From: Cinnamomum chago
Taxonomy: Eukaryota > Streptophyta > Magnoliopsida > Laurales > Lauraceae
Length of the DNA stretch: 64,000 nt
Assembly (NCBI GenBank): GCA_038049695.1
Contig: CP142453.1
Span: forward strand, 112,068,501-112,132,500
Direction of reading: 5' to 3'
Shown here: positions 34,211-46,800 of the stretch, in pieces
Numbering within the stretch: position 1 is the stretch's first letter
How the letters are laid out: every line of letters starts with the position of its first letter
Made by a program: the position numbers and the translations under genes
Notes under the pieces: generated by a model
Told to the model about the DNA's origin: nothing
The model's database searches: none
What the model saw: the letters and a program-made list of their open reading frames with translations, nothing else

Positions 34211-34889
34211 TTCTGGATCTAAGAATTCTAAGGGTCCTTACAGCAAGAGGTGGTGAACGGAGGTACCCCTAAGAAACCCTAGGGGCTGGGTCTGGAATGT
34301 AAATGAAGGAGGAGGAAGCGGAAGAAAACTCACTGGTTCGACGGGGCAAAGTCAGACTCCGACTGACGGATGTGGGCGACTACTGCTGGGAAACAGTAGG
34401 AGGTCTGGTCCTAGTCCGGCGGCGCTGGTTCTAGCAGAAAGCAGAAGTTCAGGCAGAGAGCAAGAGAGTCCAGGAGCAAAAATGATAGGAGGAAGAAGAC
34501 GAAAGCGTATATGAAGGGCAGAAATGGGCGCCATCCCGGAATTCGAAGCGGGACACGCGTGAGATGTCGCCTCGGCTTGCGTCGCACGCCCCCTCGAAAA
34601 GACAAGAGAGCCTACCAGGCAATAACGCGTGGCGCTGTTGCGATGATGGTTCGCCTTCCCATACTAATCATAGCCCCGCATTTATTGCCCCCTTTATTAT
34701 CTCTGGCAGACGAAGCAGCGGCGGCGTCTGGCGCCGAATGAGTCAGAACCCTTAAACAAAAGCGGATGGAAGGCGAGCACTATCCGTCTCGGGAGACCGG
34801 TTCAGTTCTTAACCCTAGTGCGGGGGATCAGTCCAGCTCTTAACCCTAGTGCCCGAAAGAGCCCTAGAGGTCAAGAACTGAGGGGCTAT
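34211..34889. other. Tat 3' untranslated region, antisense-gene upstream region and polypurine tract
   Basis: No recognised protein. This region must hold the promoter of the antisense gene, but no clear TATA box was seen. The purine-rich GAGGGG (34880-34885), just before the 3' LTR, is the likely second-strand primer. The phrase 'cttaaccctagtg' occurs twice (34809 and 34839). Confidence 0.55.
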
Positions 34890-35583
34890 TGTGTGGGGCC
34901 CATTTCTTGAACCTGTTCCTCTTGGTCTCGGCAAGGGTGCGCTCGGATATGCTGACGTGTGGGAGCCATTTCTCTTGATCTCGGCTACGATCCGATCCAT
35001 ATCGGTCTCGGCACTACGTGCTGGTCTCGGCCAAACAGTATTCAGTTCGGCCGCACACCCCGTTCAGTCTCGGCTGTGCAAGACTACGTTTGCATCTATC
35101 AGCCACGGCCCTGTCAGGGCAGAGCCCAAGGAAGGCATCAGATGAGACTTCAGCCACCACCAGATCTGGGCAAGATCAGGCCCAACATGGCTAGCATTAA
35201 ATGCAGCATGGGCTGATCAGACTCGCATTAAATGCAAAGAGGGCTATGATGGACCTTCATTAATGACTTTGTGGGCTGATGTGACCCAGGTCACATCACC
35301 AAGCCCACTGGCACTCACCCAAAACTGTTCCATATATAAGGCACGAGCCAAAGGGAGCAGGGGGTAAGCACTCTCACATAGACACTCAGTCTTTCTTCTT
35401 CTTCTCCTCCGATCCATTGCTGACTTAAGCATCGGAGAGCCCTGCGCTGCCCATAGCCAGGGTCCTCTGACCTTTGTCTTTCTCCTCTTTCAGGTTCATA
35501 CCGTCGCAGCTATCTCCTCCATGCATTGAGTAAGTCCTAAGAAGCATCCTGATCTTGTGAGTATTATTACTTCTGCACTTACA
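34890..35583 (+). repeat. 3' LTR of the Tat element
   Basis: 694 bp, aligned without gaps to the 5' LTR at an offset of 10,331. Differences are C/T near 24710/35041, T/C near 24756/35087, G/A near 24814/35145 and G/A near 25212/35543. Confidence 0.95.
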
Positions 35584-35588
35584 AATTC

Positions 35589-36139
35589 AAAGTTCTATAG
35601 CTAAAACACTTTTCTGTCAAGGTTAATTCATGTCCAATCATCATTAGTTAAAATTACTCGTCAATCATCATTATTGATAACTCGGTGATAAAGCATCTCC
35701 GCTCAACAAAAACAATTAGAGATCCCCGTTAGTAAGGAACTTGGTTAGCGTGTGTGCGGGTGGATGACTATTTACTTAGAGTAAAAATACTAATCTAAAC
35801 ATACTTGCTAGGATCAACATCTATATGTTAATTAACTTTATTCTTGATTTTGAATGGATTGAATAATATATTAACTAATCTATATTGAGTTAATTTATGG
35901 TGAAATTATTGTGTTTAACAACACTTTGGACTCTTCAAAAAAAACAAAAGGACTTATGCTTTCTTTATGTATTATGTGGACTCCATTCAGTGTAGTTCAT
36001 TACTGATTAGACAAATTGTTATTGAGAATTTTCATACCTCTGGTGCTTGTGGAATCTCATGGGTCATAGAGACGTGAGAGTCATACACCTACTCCATATT
36101 TTTTTCGGTTTGCGGTAGTGTAGGAGTGGCTGGAGGGGC
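35589..36139. other. Intergenic, nothing recognised
   Basis: AT-rich right flank of the Tat element; no gene seen. Confidence 0.4.
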
Positions 36140-36545
36140 CCACATCTTTGAGTTACTGTACTTTGTGAGACTACCCAAATGTGTAGTTGCTCAAAAGAGG
36201 CTGAAGCGAAATCGATCATCTTTGCTTTTAGAAACTTGAACAGGAGAACTTTTGAAAAGAATTGGGTCTTTTCGGATGCTCTAAAGGTCATTGATACCAT
36301 CAACAAGACGAGAGATTGGTCTATACTCCTGATGGAACATGGGTGATATTCTAGACATATCTAAGTCCTTTTATTTTATTAAGTTTGCTCATATTCCTGG
36401 GACCTCTAATGTGGTTGGCCACCGTTTGTCAAAATCTGAGTTTGTGTGGTTATTTTGTAGGGTGTGTGTTGTGATTCTTCTTCTTCTTTTTTTTTTATTT
36501 TTTATGATTAATGAATTCTTTTTCTACCAAAAAAAATGAGTGATG
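36140..36545 (+). mobile_element. L1-type LINE 3' end with RNase H remnant
   Basis: The plus strand gives EAEAKSIIFAFRNLNRRTFE and NWVFSDALKVIDTINKTRDW, then, after a frame change, SFYFIKFAHIPGTSNVVGHR, which matches the RNase H-like (RVT_3) domain at the C-terminus of plant L1 LINEs and their relatives (A-E-A..., SD..., H-x-x-R-x-x-N-x-V-A-D). It is followed by a T-rich 3' region, 'atgattaatgaattctttttctacc' and a short A tail (36530-36536). Broken by a stop and a frameshift. Confidence 0.6.
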
Positions 36546-38523
36546 ATAATCATCTAATTAGCAGATAGAATGACAAATGAATTGTCCCAATTGGCCTATA
36601 TTTATGCCACGCATATGGTTGATTCATTGCTAAGTTCCCTATCATTGTCTTTTAAAAATGTTCATTTTCAATGGGACCCACATGCAAGGCACAACAATAG
36701 AGAGGTTTGAATGTGGATTAAACGCGAATGTCAAGCCAATCATATGAGATTAGCAGTGCTATTAAATAATACTAGATCAAAAACCTGTGTTAATCAAAGG
36801 TATGCACAAAGTGATAGGATTCTTATATGTTAGAAAGGGAGAAGAAGGGAGTCCATAAGTAGGGGAAGCATATTAGCGGAAAGTGGAGGTAGAGTATCTT
36901 AGCAATTGTAGAAACCGAAAATAATTTAGTAGTAGTTGTAGAAATCGAAAATAATTTATAGTCAAAATTAGAAAGTAAAGTTAAAAATAGATCCAAAACC
37001 TTCTAGCTTAATATATTATAATGGAATTAGGAGAATAAGGGGATCCCCAATTAATTAGGTACTCCACTTTTTATTATACAATCTATGATTTTCTTTTTTC
37101 TGCAGGTGCAGGTTTTTTTTATATGGTTAGATTTTCATGCGTTTCAACCCCCTTTGACTTGGAAAAAAATAGTGAAATTAAAAATAATCACTAGGGAGAG
37201 TGCACTTAGTATTTGATTTGATCGAAGGTGGGCCCATAAAAGGAAATTAAAAAAAAAAACTGCATATTTGGGTTCTGTGGGTAATTTCCCCCTGTTTAGT
37301 GACCATTCGATGGTTTTTCCAATCCCTCGTCCCTCTAGAAGAGGTAGCTTTCCCAATCTCTTCACCTTCCTTGTAGAAGAAGTAGCCTGCTTAGCTTTGC
37401 TTTGCTATGCCATCTGTGGAATAATAAATGAGGACTTCTTTTGACTTCCTGTTGACATTTGCATGATAAATTCACATCAATGAGGCCCACAACTCAGATG
37501 TTTTGTCAAGCTCATTTCTCAACCGGGCCCCTCCAAATTTACACTTTCACAGGATCTTTTATAGATACTCTGGCATAGCATCGGGGTTCAAAGTCATTTA
37601 GGCATTGACCTGAAATGTGGCAGACATTAGGCTGTCTAAATCATGTGTTTCTTGTGATTACTGATTATGCTATCTTTGAACTTATATAATGTGTTTCTTC
37701 TATATTTTGAGATGTCCACTTTCACATTCTAAATAAACTTTTAATTGAGAAACATGGGATAGTCGTGGTAAAGGGCATCCTAGCTCACCTTAAGTGGCAG
37801 GGATCGACCTTGACACCAGCAGAACACTCTCATGAAGCAAGGAATAATTAAGAAATGAAGCACTTCAAAAATAACCCCTAGAATGATAGATTAGGTTAGT
37901 TTCGTATTATACTCTTAATTGATTGTAAGCAGGGTTGTCAATGACGCTCTACAAGAAAACTCCGGTGGACCCAGACCTCAGAAGACTCATTAAATGAAGG
38001 CTTTTGATTTTATTAAAAGCTAAGAGCAGGACTTCTACTCAAGAACAATACATCATTCAGAAAGCTTGAGAATTCAAAAGACTAAAAGTCACTTTTCAGC
38101 TACGTTGATTTTCAGAATTCTAGCAACCAAATGCAAACTTCCAAATGCTCAGGGGACATGACGTACTACCAATGTTAAAAGTTTCCAACATTCATAATTT
38201 TCATTAGAAATACCCCAAAACACACAAACTCTTAAGAGTCATGGTGTTGCCAGTCATTCCTAGTTTAGAAATGGTCTACCCTGTGGGCCCACTTCAAGAC
38301 ATAACAATCAAGGAGTGCCAGAGGATTAATTTGGGATTTTCTGCATTCTCGTATCATTGGTGTTGCCACTCTCATTTCCCTAGGATTTAAAGAGATCGAA
38401 ACCTAAATAATTAGGTAGTAGTCTCACAACCTATATCACAAGTCCAATGTAGAAAAAAACATCTGTACAATTTGCATATTTTTAATTTTCAACATGTATG
38501 GCATCTAGAGCACGAGCATATGG
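36546..38523. other. Intergenic, nothing recognised
   Basis: A 36-bp motif 'gtagaaaccgaaaataatttagtagta' is repeated with changes near 36907 and 36943. No gene or bounded element was seen. Confidence 0.4.
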
Positions 38524-39250
38524 ACAGTGGCGGAGCCAGGATTTTTTTTCAGCTGGGGCAAATAATAGTTGACTAAAAGCTAAAAAGCCAAGTTTTTTTC
38601 AGAGAGGATTGATAATATTTTTCTATTTATAATTTTCTTTCTTATCATTTTTAAATTTATTTATTTTATTTTCATAGTTTTTTAATAATATCTAAAGAAA
38701 TAAGATCCTATTCTAGAATACATAAATGCTTTTAAAGGCATAATTTCTCAAAACTTTTAGTATGGTTGAAACACAAAAGTAATATGGCTCACCATAATAA
38801 ATCCAAACTGCTCAAAATAATCATTTATTCATTTAGGACTAAGAATTGTATTTTACACGAATAAAAGTAAGGCCCATGCCAGGTTGATAACTTGTAAATA
38901 GGTCCATCCATAATTAGTTAATAAATTGATTGGTTAGTTATGATCGTTTATTGTGCCACAATTCCTGTTATAGATGTGAATGATTGAAAATCCATTGATT
39001 GATTACTTGTAGTCTTTTGATAGGCCACGATGCTTGCAATAGTATAGATGATTGAAAGCATACCGTTGATAGCCATTTTCTAATGTTATAAAAAGATAAA
39101 TAATTAACGTATAATATTCATACTACTCAGAATAAATAATGTCCCCTTAAGTGGTTTTTCCAAATTTTCCTCCAATAAGAATTAGCCATATCATAAGATT
39201 CTTAATCATATGCTCAATAAGGTGGAACCAAATCTTGTTTGAGTAAAACC
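38524..39250. repeat. Dispersed repeat related to 20345-21590, hAT-like left end
   Basis: Starts CAGTGGCGGAGCCAGGA, a typical plant hAT-like terminus. Inside, 'ttagttatgatcgttta..gccacaattcc' and 'ccataataaatccaaactgctcaaaataa' match the 20.5-21.2 kb repeat. The opposite terminus was not found, so it may be a truncated copy. Confidence 0.5.
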
Positions 39251-42200
39251 TGGGGACAACCAAACTAATGAGAGCGATTGAATTTTAAGGGCTTGGATTT
39301 CTATTGAAATTATCTCGCTATCCCTTGATTTAATAGCCACACAATTTGGCTGTCCTTTAACCATAAATTTCTTTGTGATTGAATCGTGGAAGAGGGTTTA
39401 AAACTCAATCAATCCAAAGAAGACAAGATAGCCAAATCTATTTGTAATGAAAGACTTCTACAAAATTGCCCATGAAGGAAAAATGTTTGGGAGAGAAAGA
39501 GGAAGGAAAAAATTTTAGTTGATTGATTGCCAGTTGCAACCACTCTTTGAGTTTTGGAGAATGATTTACTGACTGTTTCGCAACCAAGTGAAAGACAAAA
39601 GTATCCTAATTTCTCTATTGCGTAGAAGAAAAAGTAGATGAATGGTTCTTGCATTCAAGAACTAAAGTGTCATGAGTCATGAGACAGAACAATATCAGAA
39701 GATGAATCATGTTCCTTGGGTGGTCAGGACTTTTAATACGATAGGTAATGAATCCAGCACGTTAATGCACCAACCTTAGATCATCACAAGGCAGATCTCA
39801 ACAACAATTACCATATAGATTACTTGGATGGAAATGGACATTTATCCAAAGGATCTAACCCAGTGAAATTTGCTATGCACCACAGTCAGGACTTTTTTTT
39901 GCTATGCATCACTGTAAACTTGAATTGAACTCAATCTGTATACATATTGGCAACCCGCTCTATTTACTTCATCACCCAAAATATATAATAAAAAAATTGG
40001 AATGATCCAATACCTAAAGAACCCAGCATGAATTGAAAGAAGAAGAAGAAGAGAGTAGTCTTGAGTAGGATCAACCACAAAGTAAAATCTTGAAAACAAC
40101 CTACTAGATTGACCTGTTTGCATGCGTGGAATTGATTCGTAGAGGTTAAGAAGTTTTGCCCTCTAGAAATCAAGGTCTATTTGGCATGATTTTGTTAACG
40201 TTTAATTCTGAGAATGAATGAAGAGAAACTTATTTGGTAGGCGTTTTGTGAGAGAAAATCTAAAAAGATTGAGAGGGAGAGATTTTATTGATATGGAGAA
40301 AGGGAGATAAAATGCCAGTCATATAAGTTTTTCTTCATTCTTTCTCATAATGAAATATTTTTATAATGATGCCGAGCGGGCCCACCTTTTAATGGTAAGG
40401 CTAGAACTTTCTATTTTTAAAGTAATTTACGTTCAGTTCGGATTACCTATCCCAGTTGTTATTACCTTCAATTAATTGTTATACATTTACATTCAATTAG
40501 TTCCATTTTCCCTATGAAGAAAATTCCTAACGGGGTATATATATTTAGATAGTTTCATATCTTATGCTATTGTCAATAGGGAGATTAAGGAGGGTCAGAA
40601 AATCTCACCCACTTGAAAAAGATGCCTAGGGAGGCATAAAGAAGCGCCACAGAGGCAGTTAGGTTCAAATGCGTGACATGAAACATGGGTCCCCCCATAA
40701 TTGCTTACATAGACCACCCAAAGTATCACAGGAGTCGCCCAGATTTGTAAATTGGAAGGACATGTTTCTTTGCATATAATACATATGCATTCATAGTCAA
40801 ATGAGTGCCACTCAACTACCATTAAAGAGGTGAAGATGAAGGATATAAGTTAGTGATGTAGATGTGACATTATCTTTTTATAGTGATAGCTACATACTCA
40901 TTCTCATATTCACTTGATTCAATTTCAATTAAATGGGAGGTTATTTGATTGACAGACTCTTCATTTTTAGCCACTACACAAATACAAAACTTTAGAATTC
41001 CAAAAATTCCAATTACATGAAAAGTGTCTAATATTTAAAACTCCGGTATCATCTACTCTGCTTAAGTGGAACTCAAAATAACTTTTGGCTGCTCCCAATC
41101 CACTAGTAGATCAGTGGTATCATGCACCTCTCATCCGTAGAAATAACCTAATATAAATCTTTGACTGTAGCGCTAATGGTGAGGGATTTTGGATGGAACG
41201 GTTTGTGAGTATTAACCACAGAGCAAATAAAATTATAGAGAAGGCTAAAACTAAACTTTGGCCATGCATAATTGTTTCTTACAATTAGTGACAAGAGTTG
41301 TGAACTTGTGACTTAGACAACCTGAGTAACCTATTAGTATCACTAAATCTGTTTTCCACCATAAATTACGCTCAAAGTGAACTGAGTGAGGAGCACCTGA
41401 GTTCCAAATGTCCAAGTGAAGTGTGGTTCTATTTACTTGGACTCAATTTATAATAACAAAACAGGCCTTGGCCCTTGCACATTCCATAGCCGATCAAGCT
41501 GGTGCAAGACTCAGATAGGAACTGAGTGAATTGACTCTACCTAGACCATTGATATTTAAGAGAGTAGTTATTTATGAGAGTAGTGAGGTAGGCTGTGATT
41601 CAAGTCCTTAGATTGGAACAGAGACCAGGAATGCCGGCCCCACATCTTGGGCAGTTAGGCCCGTTTTGAAGAGAAAGGGGCTTGTGGTGGAGGTGGTGGT
41701 AACGGCGGTGGTGTTGGATATATACCAAACATACATGACAAAACCCTAGCACCGCCACTCCCTTAGATGTGACCCTCATATCTTTTTGGGGGGTCATGGT
41801 GCAATCGCCAAGCCACACATGTTTGGGTGAGTCTGACCTTGTCACATGTCTCCAGGTGAGTAGGCCACATTAGCAAGTGGTCACAAGACAAATATCTCAT
41901 ATTGAGATGAAAACATCCGAGGCCGAAAAAAAAAAAAAATCTAGCCTGCCTTATCACACTATGAAATAAAAAATAAAAATAAAAAAAAGAGTGTAAAGTA
42001 GGAAACACAGTTAAAGCACTAAAGGGATGATTCTTTCTTTTAACAAATTGATTATCACAAGATATTTAGTTAGGCTAATCAAGCACACTAAGATTCAATC
42101 CTAGCCTTTAGTATGGTCGAGATCCAACGGTTTTGTCCATCCAATCATGTCCGTGCTATGCTGTTAGATACCAAATGTGGAATCCATGGTGGAAAAGGAT

Positions 42201-43257
42201 TTGGTGCTTAGGAATAATATTTTTTAAGACATTAATCATGATTAGTAGGTGGGATCAGGTACCATGATCAGGATACTTTTCCACTATTTTCTATCCTCCC
42301 TTGATTTAAAGCAACTATAGCTTCCCTCATGTCATGTCTTAAGGAAAGTGAAACACACTAAACCTTGCATAACATTCCTCTCTCTCTCTCTCTCTAAAAA
42401 ACGTTCACTTCTCTGTTTTTAAAACCTATCCAATACTCCATCCTTGAAAGTGTTCTACAACTCCCTTGCAAATTAGATGTTGATGATGATGCTCTGATGC
42501 TGATACTCGTTTACTGTATAGACAATAATCAATAAGAAGATACTCAAATCACCACTGTGGCGAAGGCGAGTTTCGGGGACAAAAAAAGGGTCAGGTGAGG
42601 CCAAATTGTAGTGCTTCTTGAGTTACCATCATTTTCATCAACTCTCAGTTCTTCTTTGAATTGGCCTTGGAGAGACTTTAAATGGGTCTAGAGATCGAAT
42701 AACAACGATCAGATAAGTAGAATCCATCGGTGCCGCCGGCGGTCCCAATTCTGACTCCTTCCCTCCCTTATCCTAAAGACCAAGAAGATGCCCTTTGGAG
42801 GTCTTTGTCTAAAAAGAATCATTGTAACATTTCTAGCTCAAAATACCCATCCCTCTCATTTTAGGTAGAAAGATCAAGAAGAACCCAAAAGGAGAGACAC
42901 AAAATCATCTGCTACCGGTTCACTGCAATATATTACTCCTTCAAAATCAAACCTTGAGGACCAAAACTAGCAAAGAGCTGAGAAGAAAGCAGACTTCTTG
43001 TTGATCCGACCTTCTTGTTCATGGTTAAAATCAAATTAGACTAGAAAGATTTGAATTTCAACAATTGGGTGATTAGTGTGGTGTAGCAATATTTGGTGGG
43101 GGTAATCTCAATTTTGCTAATGAGATGACAGCATGGATGGACAGGATTCGCCTACGGGTTGCACATGAGTGTAACATGATTTAGGTGACACAGCATAACT
43201 TGCTCAGTAGGATTTGGATCAAGGTTCAAGTTTGGAGATTCTTGTGGCACACTGCCA
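39251..43257. other. Intergenic, upstream region of the ATL gene
   Basis: About 4 kb without a recognisable gene. Small microsatellites occur: (GAA)n near 40037-40051, GGT/GGC triplets near 41687-41715 and (CT)n near 42379-42395. The ATL promoter should lie in the last few hundred bases, but no clear TATA box was identified. Confidence 0.45.
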
Positions 43258-43830
43258 ATGGAGTCCCCCCATCGCCTGCTGCTCGGAGATGTGGCACCAC
43301 CGGCCAATGGAAGCAAGTCACACCTACATGGAGCCTATGGGAATGAGGCGAATTTCGATACCAACATGGTGATCATTCTCGCCGCGCTCTTGTGTGCACT
43401 AATCTGTGCACTTGGGCTCAATTCAATTGTGCGGTGCGCCCTGCGGTGCGGGAGGAGGATGGTCTTTGAGACACCGGAGCAGGCCGCGGCACGCCTAGCA
43501 ACAACTGGCCTGAAGAAACGCGCTCTTCGCCAGATTCCGGTGACGGTGTACAAGTCAGAGACAAGTATTCGAGCGACGGAGTGCCCCATCTGCCTAGGGG
43601 AATTCATGGAAGGTGAGAAGGTAAGAGTCCTTCCCAAGTGCAACCATGGGTTCCATATGAAGTGCATTGACACATGGCTCATGTCCCATTCCTCCTGCCC
43701 AACTTGCCGGCACTCCTTGTTGGAGCGGCCGGTGCCGGATTCTACTGATTTGGAGGCCGGAATTCAGTCCCATGGAACTGGGTCCGACCATCAGGCCACG
43801 GTGGTCGGAATTCCAGATGAGGCCAACTGA
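43258..43830 (+). CDS. ATL-family RING-H2 finger E3 ubiquitin ligase
   Basis: A single-exon frame of 190 codons, as is usual for ATL genes. A membrane segment lies at residues about 37-60 ([20 protein letters not shown]). A GLD-like motif, [12 protein letters not shown], lies at 84-95. The RING-H2 finger has all eight ligands: C109, C112, C128, H130, H133, C136, C147 and C150, in the exact spacing C-x2-C-x15-C-x-H-x2-H-x2-C-x10-C-x2-C, with W140 in CIDTWL, the residue that contacts the E2 enzyme. The tail (151-190) is acidic and probably unstructured. ATL proteins sit in plasma or endosomal membranes and move ubiquitin from an E2 to target proteins, often early in defence or carbon/nitrogen signalling. 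It looks closest to the ATL72-79/ATL8 type, but the exact member cannot be named. It looks intact. Confidence 0.95.
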   Translation: MESPHRLLLGDVAPPANGSKSHLHGAYGNEANFDTNMVIILAALLCALICALGLNSIVRCALRCGRRMVFETPEQAAARLATTGLKKRALRQIPVTVYKSETSIRATECPICLGEFMEGEKVRVLPKCNHGFHMKCIDTWLMSHSSCPTCRHSLLERPVPDSTDLEAGIQSHGTGSDHQATVVGIPDEAN

Positions 43831-46800
43831 GAAAGGATTGAGGATTGGAAATATGGGACATGCTTTTTTGAAATTAGAAAAAGAAGCTTGATTTGTGTAT
43901 AATATTAATTAAAATATCCGTTTCTTTTTTTTGTTTCATTTTCTTTTCTTTGATTGCATTCAAATATTTTGTAGGTTGAGAGTGGTGAAAGTATAAAACA
44001 ATCAATGAACAAAGAAAATATAGCAATGGCTATTTTATTTGGTTCAAACTGATCTTGTTTCTGGTTTTAAACTCCCAGATGCTTTGAATGAGACTAAAAA
44101 TGTTCACCTTTTCAGTTTTTTTTTTTTTTTTTTTTTTCTGATAAAAGCAATGAGTTTATATTGAGGAGAACTCTTTTTTTTTTTTTTCTTAAAACTTTTA
44201 TGATGGATGCTCACTTTTCCTTACATTTCTTTTTTTTGTTTTTTTTTTTTTTTTTTGTGTGTGGGTCTTACATGGAAGAGAATGGTTAACTATGTTATTT
44301 CTAAACTAGCGTAATCTATAATCTAATAAGGCACCCAGCCCAAGTCATCCCAGGGTCCTCCATGCAGCCTTCTTTCCTTGAGTATACTCCATAACTGAGT
44401 ATGGTTTTTTTCTATCTCCCTTTGCGCCACCCAAATACGCCTTCACCTTGTCCTCACCCTGGTGCACACTCAGGGTAGTACTTGCAGCACTGGGGTGAGA
44501 AGTGAGGCCTCTTACCACTGAGGCATCCAAGTTTCTCACTTTTCCTATATTTCAACCTTTACCTAGTATTAGAAATAAAATAAGACTAAAACTTGTGTAT
44601 GTATTGTAAGTTATGAGATCACAATCCAATACAATAACCAGGTCAAATGTTCTATTTAATCATGGTTTAATTTAGCATGTGGTGTTTTTTATATTATTTC
44701 CTGCAGGTCTTATGGACTGGTCAATGAGTATGATCCATAAATAGCTTAGATTGGATTATAAACTCGCGATGAGTTTTGTCAGTCTACCATATACTTGATG
44801 GAATAGTGTCTTTGTCATCACCATCACCATCATCATTAATATTCTGAGTTTGGCTCATTATTATAAGACTGGAGTCTATAACGTCTTTCTCTTTGGACTT
44901 TAAACCTAACCCATAATTTTTCGGATCTATTGCTACTTTTTCAATTAGTATATTTATACTATATGTGTAGGCTTGATTGATATGATTAGATAAAAGAGAG
45001 AAAATGAGAATCTAGAAATTTGGTTTCTGCTATAGTAGTAATGGAAGGTCCAAAACAGTAGCTAAGGTTGGTTTGGTTTCAAAACGGTTGTCCATCGTTT
45101 TCTCCCATTAAATGTGGTCACATGAGTTGGCCTGTTTTGGAAATGCTAAGAGAGGAAGCATTTACTAGAGTTCCTCTCTCACTGAGAGTGAGACTCACTT
45201 CACTTTTGCTACTTTGCATGCTTCCTTTTCTTAACTTCTTAAAAGCTTTTAAGTACTGTTTGTTGATTTGAAGAGCATATGGGGCACTAGGAATCATTTG
45301 AGTTATGTTGGACAGAGAATCGAATCCCAACTCCCCTTTGCTTGAAGTCTCTTTTACCCCTTCCTTTCCTGTTGTGGGTGGGGAAAGGGAACCAGTAGCC
45401 CCACATTAATAAAGAATTCAGAAATCTCACTTGTTGGGGGAGAAAGCAAGTCAAGACTACCTCAAATTGTAGTACCCACTGATAATCGAGGTCTATGAAA
45501 TGAACTGGTTGATTGAGTTATGGGCTGATCGAGTTCCACCAATATCTTCAGTAGGGATGTAATTGGTCAGTCAGATCTGAGGTAGGACCACTGAATATTC
45601 AAACTTGGATACACTTTTTAGCAGGTCATAAAAAAAAAATGGCAATATGATCCTAGCTCTAGGGTCGGATGGATTGGAACACACGTAGCTCTATACATGG
45701 ATCCAAAATCTCATGGGTCTAGATTCAATCATCTAACAAGTTCTATACCAAAAATTCTTTGTTTTTGGATAATCGATTCCCATTTATCACCACCATTATC
45801 CTCATCAAAGACTTTTCCAACAACGTTGGGGTCGTCTATATGAATAATATTACATTATATTGATTTATTTCATTCCAAATTCTCAGATAGATTACACTTC
45901 ATCAAATATTACAATACTAGTATCATCCACATCCTCTTCCTCTTCAACCCATACCTTTTCCCTGAGAGACCATCCACCAATGCCATTGTTGGCCTTTGTT
46001 GGAAATGTTTAACCTATCACAAATGAATCTCTCTAAATCCATCACAAATATAAAATAGACTTTCCCAAATACAGTTATTTATGTCTTTTCTAGCTTTAAA
46101 CACATCCATATCAACATTATTTTCTCTACTTCACTCTTCTTCTTTTTTTCCATGTGTTGTTCCCCGATTGAATAGCCTACTCCATAAGTCATAGCTGATT
46201 TAATCGTTTGTCTTATAAAATCTTTTCTTCAATCTTGTTAATTTTTTGCCTATCAAAAAGCACCCACAAGGAAGTCATCACTCCAACTATCCATCTCTTA
46301 TTTTCATATTTGATGTTCCCATCCTTATTTAATCATATGGTCAAGATATCGAGAGACTATCTTTGTGGTATCTCTTGAGCTTTAATTCTTAAAGGAGTTA
46401 ACCTCTTCCTACCACTTCAACTAAAGTTGTAACTCATACATTCCGTATTTATATGACTTATTTAAAGCCTATATTCTAAAGCACCTTACTATCTCCTCAA
46501 ATCTCAAATTCAAGGCATATTGCGATTCATCTACTAACATTATATATACACGCACCAATGAACATAATTTGATTAGTTTATTATTCAGTTTTTGACTAAA
46601 TCATACAGAACCTGAATGACTAGACCTCATATGCGTTGTTTAATATAGACTCGAATTCAGACTTCACACTAATCCATTTATTAATGAGCCGTGAGATTGA
46701 CAAAGTCCAAACCAGCACAAATAATTAAGCCTACAATTAGGCTCATGTAAAAGTTAACAAGCCTTACTCTACACTGACCCATTTACAACAATGGCAAAGA

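Larger units (their letters stand above)
24559..35583 (+). mobile_element. Full-length Ty3/gypsy LTR retrotransposon, Tat lineage (11,025 bp)
   Basis: Two 694-bp LTRs, starting TGTGTGG and ending TTACA, enclose a primer-binding site, a gag-protease-RT-RNase H-aRNH-integrase frame, a 49-bp tandem array, a gene on the opposite strand and a purine-rich tract. The flanking 5-bp repeats are GATTC (24554-24558) and AATTC (35584-35588), one mismatch apart. A second, archaeal-type RNase H before integrase, no chromodomain and an antisense gene after pol are traits of the plant Tat lineage (Retand, Grande and Ogre relatives). The LTRs differ at four sites, all transitions, so insertion was recent. Two in-frame stops in pol make this copy non-autonomous. 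Confidence 0.95.

Noticed and set aside
43335-43791. Minus-strand frames of 115 and 65 codons
   Set aside because: They are opposite-strand shadows of the ATL gene.
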